This document shows, piece by piece, positions 44,800 to 56,700 of a stretch of 64,000 bases of DNA. The stretch lies in NCBI RefSeq assembly GCF_954871325.1, contig NC_088776.1, positions 8,005,985-8,069,984 of the forward strand, read 5' to 3'. Position numbers and translations under genes: made by a program. Under the pieces are notes generated by a model. The model saw only the letters and a program-made list of their open reading frames with translations, had not been told where the DNA came from and did not search any database. The stretch is from Gordionus sp. m RMFG-2023 (Eukaryota > Nematomorpha > Gordioida > Chordodea > Parachordodidae). Positions within the stretch are counted from its first letter, which is position 1; every line of letters begins with the position of its first letter.

Positions 44800-47700
44800 A
44801 TGGATCCAGCTTTAATCAAAGAACGGGAGAAGTTTAAAAAAAGAGCATTAGCAAATGCCATTGTCAAAAATAAACAGGAACAATGTAAGAATTTATGAGA
44901 GTAGGTCCTTATGAGTTATATTTGAAATTTTAATTAAGACACTAGTTTTTAAAATAAAGCTTAGATGTTATATTAATAAAAAAAAGTAAACAATTATTTT
45001 GATTATTTCTGAAAAATATTTTAAGTGTATTTGATATAAATATCACTGTTATCAGCTATGAATTTTAAATAACTTTATTTGGAAGGTATATATTTTTTAT
45101 AGCATATTTGGTATTATTTCTTCCAATTGATATCTGCAAAGTTTTATATACATTTTCTTATTTTTTTGAAAATTTTACACAAATGAATATGTTTTAAGAT
45201 TAAGATGTTTTTAAATTTTTTGTACAAATTGCCCACTCTAATTAATTAATTTCTTATATATTAAATAATTTTCTCTATAAAATATCAAAAGCCTCAAACA
45301 AAAAATCATTAATTGCTTCCACAAACCTTACCACATCATCAACTTCTATTAAGTCTCGATATGAACCTCCCATTAATGAAAATGATTTAAGTATTACATC
45401 ATTATCACATAACAACCTAGGTGCAGCAACATATACTTCTCATCACAAATTTAATGTATTGACAAAAGTTGTAAAACACTTGAGAGAAAGATTTTTGAAA
45501 GGATATTCTGATCATCTATTACTTGAGGAAATACTTGATGAAATGAAACTTCTAGATGTCAATAACAAAATTAAGCTTTGGCTAGAAAATGAGGTTATTA
45601 AAAAGTATTTTATATTTATTTCCCAAAAGTTATGAAATGGAAGTTAAATTACCTTATATTTTAATCACTCAGAATTAAACCTAGAAATGCTCAGAAAATA
45701 ATTCTTAATTGACCAAAAAAAATACTAATCACTTGTGTATAAAACTAAAGCACTCAGATTGAAATATAAATTTCTCAGAAATTAATGAAATTCATATAAA
45801 AATTTGGAGCTGTATTTTTTATAATTTTAAGCAATTAAGAAAAAATTCTGAGCAAAATAATAGAAGTATATCTGTTATATAAATCATAATTAAATTTTCA
45901 AATCTATTAATATTTAAAAAATAATATTAAAATAACATCTATTTGCTCTTTATTAAAATTTTCGTATAATAAGACTTGCTTATTTTTCTCTCAGGATAAT
46001 TTCAATAGATTAGATTATAAACCAAAGGGCTGGACCAGACCCAAATCACATATGTGGCTGAGAGTGCTTATCCCCTATTCTGAAACTTCTGAACTACTAA
46101 AAGGAAAATAAAGAGATGCCACTTTATGTTTAGGATAATTCTGAATATCTTTTATAAAATGAATAACCAAATGAGTGTATAAATACTGTGTGACAGATTT
46201 TTAAAATAAGATGGTTGTTATGACTTCAGTTTTGTGTTTTTAAACAAATGCTAATTTAATGTGTTCGTGAATAAAATTTGTTATATCAGAAAAGAGGGTA
46301 ATAAATGGCGTTCCTTTTATTATAAACAAATTTAGGAGGTGAAAATATTCATTTTTTTTATTTATATTAAATTGCTATTACCCAAAATATATATTTATAG
46401 ATTGGAATAAACGCCTTTTATTGTGAATAAATTTTGACTTGAATTGACATATTTTTATTTTACTCCTAGCCAGATCCCAGAATTTTTATAAATTTTTTGT
46501 CCAATCTATTTGATCCATCTATTTTTTCTTCTCAAATGTCCGATTCGATCTCTTATTCTAGAAATAGGTCTGACTCCTATCCAAAATAAAATAATATTGG
46601 ATTGAAGGATTTTTTTTTTCAAAGCAGAAAAATAACTAGAGGGATATTTTGTTTTTATATAGAAGCATTAAGAAAATTAAATAATTAAAATTTTTTATCA
46701 AATTCATATCCATACATATAATATAACAAAAGTTACAATAAATTTCAGGCTTTACCCAACAACCCAAAAGTCAAGATGAGTAGTATTAAAAGCTCCGATG
46801 GTTCCTCTAAATTTATGTTTAAGGCTCCGTTAGATATAAGGGATAAGCGTTCCTTGCTCAAGCTTTTGGCTTACCGGGACGAACACGGACTCGGAGCCCT
46901 GACAATGGAGGAGGTCGAAGAGTCGCTACCCAACGCTCTTAAGATTGTGAAGGTTTTTTCCGCTTTTTTATAACGCCCATGCACTAAGTCATGTAAAAGT
47001 CTGTAACGGAGGATTTAAAACCTTCCCGCCCATGTCCCTCCCAGCGGGCGAGCATTAACAATGAGCGGGTGGGAGTTCGGGTTAGATTAACTTGAGAAAA
47101 TGGTGTCACTAGAAAATAAACAAATTCATTTTTGTTACGAATGAAAGAAAAGAAAAAAACCAAATATAAATTTATTTATTTTTTATTAATCTCCAAAGAT
47201 CTATGTATAATAAAATATTTTTAAAAATTCATTTTTAACTTTACTCAGATCGATAATATTTTATCTATTTATTTGTATAATATTAATTTTTTTAATGCTA
47301 TAATATTATCACATAAATTTGGAATGCTAACAAATATTTGAGTAATATATAATTAAAAAATAAATTTAGCTTAAATGAAAAATGTCGTTGGTATGTTCTT
47401 TTGGCGTTGCGTTATTAATCCAACGATAGAAAATATATCTTCGCTCAGACGCTTAGCCAGGAATTTTCTACAGGTGGGGGGGGGGGAATAATTTTTTTTA
47501 CTGAACATTACAAATTTATTAAGATTGATCATCATGCAATGACAATTTCAAAGCACAAATAATATATAAAGTATTGGAAAATTCAAAATATTTAAGAACG
47601 AATATTATATTTTTAAAATATTATAGCTATATAAACTGATGGTATGTAAATCACAATAAAATATTGAATTAAACATTGTAAGAATGTTTAAAAGGAATCA

Positions 47701-50700
47701 AAACATCGTTGATAAATGAAAATTTAATCTTATTTTCGATTGCGCCAATTTTCTCAATTATTTGTTATGTATTGGGGATTTATTCTCAATGTATATTAAT
47801 ATTGAGTAAAGCTATTCATTCAATCGAGTTGATGTCGCTTTTGAGATTGGTTTTTTTTCTATGTAATGAAGGGAAGGTCCTAATAACCGAAAGAATTATG
47901 ATTTTCCGTCCCTAAACGTTCAACTTTAACGGTAAAATCACCTGCTATTAATATTCCTTCTCATTTTGGAAATTTTTATGAATAATACTCTGACAAGCTT
48001 GAAAAATACTTTCTTTCTAAATAATTAACCTAGAGCGTAAACGTTTAAAATGTTGAGATTTCTCGATTTTGCTTTAATATTATTCTATTAAAAGCTTTAA
48101 AATTTGAGAAGTATTCAGCCATATCAGTCTTTCTAATCTAATTCCACGATCTTTAGGATTCAAAACTAACTCAATGTTATTTGTATTAATAAACTAGGAA
48201 ATATCTGTTTCACTAAAAGAACAATAATATTCATTTTTTGGGGGTTTTTAGAAGTTAAATTTAATGGCTTAGTTTAATTGTGTTATTTATTTATCTTGAT
48301 GTAAGTTGTAGATTTTCAAGTACAGTAAATTTTGCCGATATTTTTAAAATATGACTGTAGGAAAAAAAAGAACAATGAAATTATAGAATCAAGAACAAAA
48401 TAAGGTTCTATAAGATTATTAAATATTATAAGCAACAGATACAATAATTTTATTAAAAATTTCAAAAATATACTGTATACAAGATACAAAGCGATCTTGT
48501 TTCTTAGATTGATACAGGTATACACGGTACTGCCCAACTGTGCTGCATCTTGCCAACATTAGGTCCTTAATGTTGGATAAAACTAGCCACAAATGATTAG
48601 AAGCTAATCCTAGTAAAAAGTAATTTTTTTAACAAATGACATATTAGGTATGCAGTAGCTACCTAGTTAGACGGACGCAATCATAAACTAACCTTATAAT
48701 TGTTTATGCGATATATTCTGATTTCAAAGCTAAGCGCCCACGTCATTGCCTGTTCAGCAAATACAAATAAGATATGATAAAGTCAATAAAATAATTAAAG
48801 GTGCCTTAGCCAGAGCCAACATTCCACAAACCTAGAACTACACAATTCACAACCTGATAATAGAACACGACCGGACAGATTCACTTTTATAATAAATGGT
48901 AGGCAAATGCATTGGGAGGGATCTTACCTGCATCATATTTTCGCGGAATAGCTAAAAATAAGAAAAAAAATTAATAAATACGCATATTTATATAATAGCT
49001 CCTTGCCAATTGTAGTTTCAAGATCCACCCGGAAAGGAAGCTAATATTCTTTTCAAACTAAATAGCCTTTTTTTTACTGAAGAAAAAAAATTAGTTTCGA
49101 ATTCCACTATAATTTCAAATTATTTAAAGATTCATAGCCATCAACTTATGAATATGATTAATTATTTCTCTTTTTTTTTCATTTATTTATTCATTGTTAT
49201 TTTATTGGAGTATTATTATTAACTCTTCATTTGTATCTGAAATTTATTATAAAAAAATCTAAAATTTAAGATGGCCGCCAATATTTTTGAAGACTCTTAT
49301 CTAAAATTAATATTTACTTTGTAAACCCATTTTATAATATGTCATAGCCCTAAGCTAATCGCTAACGCTTATCAGACCTTAACCTGAACCACGTAACACG
49401 AATTTCTTATAAAATAATGTACCTAAATTAACCCTAGCCCGCATCTGCATTCACATTTAGCGTTGAATATAAAAATACAGCGTATTTTGATGCCGCTAAT
49501 TCGCTCTATGAATTAGGTTTGCTTTCCTTAGGTTGCACACATAGAGCAAAAATTTAATATATTTTTTTATAAAAACCATTCTCATACCTAGTAGACATTA
49601 AATATTAGAACTTGGCTTTAGCTCATCATACCTAGTTTTGATTAAATTGGGATGAAAAATTAATAACTTAAATTCATATTTATTAGTTGTTTAAGTAGTT
49701 ATTATATGAAATCATGATATCTTTTATGTGCACATGATGTAGAGTTATAGATTTTACCATATATTTAATCAGTACAATTGTATATAAAATAAATTATACC
49801 TACTGTCATTTTTCTCTCATCTGTTTTAAAAAATATTCTTAATAACATAATGTAATTTATATTAGCATACTGGATAAAAAATAAACTTGTAAAAGTATTC
49901 AAGTTTTTTTACTAAGCGCCATCTGATGGACAAATTTTTATAATATCTTTTGATGTATTATATTGATATAATTATAATAAAACACCTAAGATTTTGATTT
50001 AATTTAAATTAATTAATAAAAATAATTCACAAAAAAAATCCGATATATGATATATTAATGTTATATCCCATTACGATATAAATTACCAACACTTTTAAAA
50101 AAAAAGACTATATAATAAGTAAATAAGGTATTATTGGCTGACACTTGAATTCCCAATAAATTTAAGAAAATCGTTACTCCTGCTTATTTCGGGAGATCAC
50201 CTTCAATGGATTAGATTTTATGATGATTTTCGAATCCATTTTTATTATAATAAGGTTCATTTTAAAAAGAATAATAAATTAAGGTTTAAAAAAAATTATT
50301 ATTGTTATTTATAAATCTTGTAAGCAAAAACTTAACTTCCTTTTTTTTATATCTTCTAATATCCAATGATTATTCTAAAAAATTTATATGCATTCATAAA
50401 AAAAATAGGTTGTTTTTTTTGCTTAATTCAAGTTAATTGAGGAAGGCTACATTTTAATATTTTCTGTTTATTGCAGATGCTATTTCCCCATCTAATTAGC
50501 GCATTTTTTCTTCTTTTATAAAAAAGGGCATCTTTGGCAAATTGCAGTTTAAGGATGATTAACTTATATTGTTATTGGAAGCCAAAAATAATTAGGCCAA
50601 GTAATTCTTCAAAAAATAACTGATCTTATATTCAGATTTAATTCATAACTCATTTTTTCGGATTTAAGTCCTAACGCGCTTTTAAATAACAGAATTCAAT

Positions 50701-53700
50701 CAATATACCTCTTGAGAAAATAAATTGATAGACTTTAATCGATAATGACCATCGTTATATTTTTATATTTTAATTTATTTATTAGAGATAGGGATATTTG
50801 ATGCAAAAAAATGTTAAACGAAGGCGTATTAATTTGATTCTGAATTTGGGTAGTATATTATTTAGAAGATAATCGAAAAATCAATAAAAAAATTTTTAAA
50901 TTCATTCGAATACTTCTTTAAACGCAATGCAATCATTTATAAATGTAATGTATGTGTCATAGTGATTGAGCGATTTATAATTCCGGAAATATTCGTATTC
51001 CGGCAGGTATTCGGGCACTGTGCGACTGTCACAGAACTTCGGGAGTTTCGGCTTGAGATCTTGCCAGAAAATATCGATTTTGCGGGTATGGACAGGTATA
51101 TCGCTGGGCTGGACAAACGAAATACGGTGGTCGGTCTCAAAATTATTTTCGCCATTTTTATCTTCGGGACAATCATAATACCTTTTTTAAAAAAAAAATA
51201 TAAATATTTATAAATTAAACTATTATACATTACCCTTTCCACGAGTCAGTTATAATAACAGTACCCTCGAGAACATTTTGTCGAACGACATCTAAGAAGG
51301 TTTCTCGATTTCTACTCAGGGTGGCCCACAAAAATATTCTGTCTGTATTGGGACAAATGCCTCCGATAATCCAAAGAGCCTTCTTGATTAAAACTCCGTC
51401 GCTATTATACTTGCTTTTCCGGACAAGAGACTCATCCATTTCTACGATTTGTCCGGGGCCGCCTACCTTCGCGTGATTGGAGGCTACCCGGAGTTGGCAC
51501 ACTTTTCTAAATTTTTTGTACCTTATAAAGTAGTTTTTAAAAAACGAAAGATATAGGATTATATACCATAGGAAAAATAAAAAAAAATATTACTTTCCTT
51601 ACCATTCAAACACATAATTATCAAAACGAGGAAAGCTAGAGGGACAAGAAATTTTTTGCCATCAGCTGATTTGTCTTGATTTCTATTGGGCGTTATTAAT
51701 TTTTTTATAAAAATCGAACGGACAAAGTTAATGAAGGTTAACGGTTCGGTTCGAACAAACAGAGGACAGGACTGAGCCAAATATAAAAAGAAACAATCTT
51801 TGGTCCAGAGTATTAAATTTTTGCAAGCTAAAATATTTTAATTTTCAATTTTTTTTTAAACATTAAAATTAACAATAAATTTGCAATTATATTTATAAAA
51901 ATAAATTTTAATAATCACATAATAATAAATGTGTCTTATTTTAACTATTTTCTTTTTTTTGTAAAAATTAGATAAAAATGGTCATCTCTCATTATTATCT
52001 TGATTTTCGAAACCTTTAAGATACCCAAGAATGTAAACCCTTTGACAAAAAAAGGTGAGGATATAAATAAAATCCAAAAAAAAGGTTTGGGTTCATGGGC
52101 TTGACAGCATAAAGAAATACTTATTCATTATCAATAAACACACAACTAGTCGATTTAAAAATGGCATCTAGCCGTGTAATAGCACAGCAGTTATGCAACC
52201 CTATAATGAGACCAACTCATAATCCTCATCTCTTTTTTACCATTTTGTGGCACATTGATTGATGTTTAATTCTCTCGTTGCTTGTCCAATTTTGTAACGG
52301 CCTAAATAAAATAATTATATAAAATATAGAAGAAAAAATGTTACTTATGTAAAGATATATCAACTGTAGAAATAATGGTACGTTGATGACCTTTTCGAAG
52401 ATAGAATCTATGTAAATAATTATTTTTTTTTAAAATAATTTTTTGGAGCATTTTTTTTAATAACCAATCCTATTTTGAAAAATAACAATTTCGGACACAT
52501 AAAATAATATTATATTGTTTAAAAAATTAGAGCTAAATTTTAAATAAAGGTAAGTAAATAACAATAAATTTTGAATTAAAATTAGAAAATTTAATCGTCT
52601 TCTTAATGATTGCTCCAATTTTTGAATAATTTGCTCAACAATCACAAAAATTTCACGAAATTCATGGTCAATATTGATATATATATATAATGATACATAT
52701 TTCATAAACGGAAGATAATGGTTGTAAGTGCATAGCATCAATAATCAGTCGAGGTACATGAGTCAGAGAGTGCGAATATTTTTTTTAAAAAAAAGAATTT
52801 TTAATATTTGGAAAGAGAAAGAACTTTTACCGGTTGGGAACATATTGTGATATTTGGGGAAAATTTCTTAATAATTAAGGGGAAACGTCTTAAAATAGGG
52901 ATATATTGATTATGTTTAAATCAGGCCGATAATTAGCTGACATATTAATTATGTATTGGATAGTGAGCGGATGCCTCTATGAATAATTTAATTAATAAAA
53001 AATTAAAGTGAGATAGATAAATATATATATATATAGCATTATAGATATATATATATATATAGCATTATAAAAAAATAAAATAGATTATTATTATGTATTA
53101 TTTTTTTTACAAATGCCGATTTAAAAATAAACAACTATATTTAAAAAATAATAATAAACCAAAAAGACGACTATTTTATATAACAAAAATAAACTAAATT
53201 CATATCAACTCACTGCCTACAGCAAATATTATTATGTATCTGAAGTTGCAATATAATAATATTGGCTATTCTCATAGTCTCCTCCAAATCTATATTATTC
53301 GTTTAAAAAATATTGCACAACATTGTTGTATAATTAATGAATCTATTTTACACATTCCAATGCAAAAAGAAAATCGGTTGTCTTATTGAATCCAATAAAG
53401 TATCTGCTTCAGGTGAAATATTTGGTTCATTCCTATATTTCTCCAAGGGCACTCAAGATAGGCTCTTCTAGATCCAAAACTGAGGTATCCGCTTGATGCC
53501 GTAGACTCCATCTGGTCGGGCATGGCATGTCTTTTTCAGATTTTTCTTGTAGCACAAGAAGTCTCAGAAATAATTTTATTATGTAAATATTGTCTATTTA
53601 AATATCTGAACATTTCGTAGATTAGAAATTTTGCCTAATCATAGTTATTAATAGAAATAGATTAAATAGAATTATACTTAGGCAATTTTTTATACACGGC

Positions 53701-56700
53701 AGAGAACGGGAATCAAATATGGCTAAGTTAAGTGAATAGCTGCACAATGTACATAAATTGCAGTTGGGAATATTTTTTTAATAAACGCTTGAACTCCATT
53801 ATATACTTCATTTTCAATAGTTTCATTTAATTATATTTTCTGTAACTATTATTGGTGGTCATATATTTTTTATATTAAATTATACTACTTTTAGGTCTTT
53901 TGGTTGACAAAATTTTCTTATATCCATCGGTGTTTTTTAAAAAAAATTATACTTTAAATTTTCACGGGATAAAATATTAATACACAAGGAAAAAATATTA
54001 ATACACAAGGAAAAAATATTAATATTTGAAATAAAAATCTAAACACATTTCATGAAAGCCTTTTATATTTTTTCAAAATTAATTTATAATCTGCATTTTG
54101 CTATGCCCCCCCCATTTGGCTACGCGCCTGCATTATATTTTTAAAATTTGCTAAGAGGGAGTGTAAAATCAAATTATATTTTTTAAGAAAATGTCTTCAA
54201 ATGCTATATGGAAAGGAAGCTATGCCTTCTAGATTATATGTTTTAAAGAGTTATAAAATTTTATCATATTGTTGAGTTTTTCGACACTTAAATTTAATCT
54301 ATATTAACATCACCACACAAGATAAAAATTATACTCTTTTATTTAGAGAATATATTTTTATATTATAATCTTGAAAGAAACTACTAAAAAAAAACATGGT
54401 AAAAATATCAAAAAATATGATACCGTTTCGAACTCAATATTTTGATTCAAAATGAGTGGCCTTGTTAAGTGGCTCGATTTGAGCCGATTTTTATAAACGG
54501 CTAACTCAATATTTTAGCCAGAAAAATATCGTTCTCGAGATTTCGCTAATATATGTCTTAACCTTTAGCCTATCTATGAGCAAAATCTTTAAGCTTAAGT
54601 GATATTTTTCTGGATAAACAACCCTAAAAATAAGGTATTTTGTCGTAATTCCATTTTTTTTAAAAAAATTTGGGATTAGATAAATATTACTCATGATTAA
54701 TCGAGTTAAGAAGGACCCAAATCAAAAATTCGAATAATATTTTTAAAAATATTAATTTTTTCTCAAAAATCGAAATAAATTTTTTTTACTTACTTTTCCA
54801 AATTGAAAATGATTTGTGACACCCGCGGCATCGGTACCGAAATCCGTGTTTATTTTTTTCGAGCCTCATCTCCTGGCAACAGATGTTGATCGATGGTATG
54901 AATTTATTAGTCAAACAAAAATTATGCGCTATCGCTTGATTATGAATTTTTCCGCCCTCATCGAGGTCGGATACGAATGCGTGAGGCATCATTATGTTTT
55001 TTTGTTTAAAAAAAAATTATATTGATTTTTTTATGTGGATTTAAAAGAAAGAAAATAATATTTTTAATTTTAATGAATTTTTAAAAAAAATGGTTATTGC
55101 CTCTCTGGGGGGGGGGGGGGGTTTATTATTTTATTTTTTGTTATTTTTTTTCTGTTTATTTTTTTCGGTAAGTCACTGAAACTCGGGGAAATTTTTATTA
55201 TTATTTTATTTTTAAATATTTTTTATTTATTTTTATTAAAAAACAATGGTAAGTCATTGAATCGCAGGGAAATTTTTTTATTTTGTAAAACTCTTTTTTT
55301 TGCCTTTAAAATTTGATTTATAGCTGTGAAAAAGGAAAAAATAGAAAGTAATGTAGAATAATTACAAATATTTTTAAATAATTTGGAATATAAATTTTAG
55401 CAGCTTCTCCTAACCCTGCGTTCGCGGGGTGAAATGTTTTTTTTTCCTACAGGACTAAAAAAAATTTATAACGAGCTAGTCCCGAGTTGATTTGAAATAT
55501 AGCAATTGATAAAAAAAAATTTTATTCGAATGAATGTATGAGGTTTATTTATCCCTTATTCACGGTTAGCGCGAATTCGCGACGATGAATATAAAAATAC
55601 CACATATTTTTTTTTATAGTTCGCCCGGGTTAACTGTGAATGAAGGGTTATGCGGACTCAAAAAAACAGTTTAAAACTTAAAAACTTAACTGTGTTAAAA
55701 ATGAAATTAATTTTTCTCACATTATATTTATATATTTTCCCCTTGAAAATGATTTAAGCTATTGTAAATTTAGATGATATATATCTAAGGGATTTTTTTT
55801 TAGTAGCAACGTCTTTTGCCTCTCTAACCATGCCATGAATATGAAGGTTAGGAATATTTGACCTGGAGGAAATGTTTATGCATTTATAATTCCACGCTAG
55901 CGATTACGTTTTTTTATGCCTGGATTAGCGGATTAAAATCGCCAATATGGTCGAATGTGCTAATTTTTCTCTATTTGGGCATTAAAAAAATACTATTCTG
56001 AAAAAAATAATATAATGGATATCTATAATTTTTAAATTTTTTTAATAAAAGGAACTATGCCATGAATAGAAATTAAATATGATCTACACATAGGCGTAGT
56101 GGGGGGGGGGGTGAGCAAGGGAAAATTTCCTTCTCTTTCTGAAATTAGCTTGTTCTCGTAATTATCATTTTATTAAAAAAATTTTCCCTTCTCCAAAAAT
56201 GTATACAATATATCACGACAAACAATAATTTAAAAGAAAATAAAGTTGAAGTAAATAATTTTTTTAAAATAATGACGATAATTCAAAATTTTTTTTATAT
56301 ATATAAAGAGTCACAAACCAAAATTTCAAATAAAAATATTCATGGATTGCCCACATATATTTATATTTCTCAAACCTTATTTTCCTTAACCTTAAGATAA
56401 GGCTTAAGCAACTAGTTTAGTTTTGGTAAGCCAGAACCAATCATAACTTTTGGTAGAAGGGTGTGGACTGGGGGCCTTACCTAAAAAAATTCATATATCT
56501 ATCTTCTTTATGCTATCCTTCTTTCATGTGGGTGGGTCACTTTGAAAAATTATAAGCATTTTAGAATTAGGTATTATTTATCTAATTATTTTAAAATGTA
56601 TATAATTTGTAATAAATGACTTAGGTAATTATTAAATGTTTTCTTTTATTCAATCATGAGGGGGGGGGGGTCTGAGCCTCAAATGCCATCCCATAATTAG

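Larger units (their letters stand above)
50902..54992 (-). mobile_element. Merlin/ISXO2-type transposase gene, spliced, antisense in GTF2E2 intron 3
   Basis: Three minus-strand exons. 54992-54794: zinc-ribbon N-terminus, CCQEMRLEKNKHGFRYRCRG then CHKSFSIWK, with a GTAAGT donor. 51506-51234: KVGGPGQIVEMDESLVRKSK (first catalytic Asp), GGICPNTDRIFLWATLSRNR, GTVIITDSWKG (second Asp). 51181-50902: YYDCPEDKNGEN, HTRKIDIFWQDLKPKLPK (third acidic position), VPEYLPEYEYFRNYK, TGA. The last two exons join in frame across a 52-bp intron; Asp stands where the family usually has Glu (IExxW). The DDE half is open and intact. An exon for the helix-turn-helix between zinc ribbon and DDE should lie in 51507-54793 but I could not find it. 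Terminal repeats were not identified. Confidence 0.75.

Noticed and set aside
50937-51242. Bacterial contamination suggested by ISXO2/IS1595-like transposase
   Set aside because: The gene is split by a 52-bp GT-AG intron and embedded in a eukaryotic gene; Merlin elements carry this transposase in animals.
53430-53560. GC-richer patch in GTF2E2 intron 3 as the missing helix-turn-helix exon of the Merlin transposase
   Set aside because: Translations in all minus-strand frames show no match to the family and no usable splice borders.
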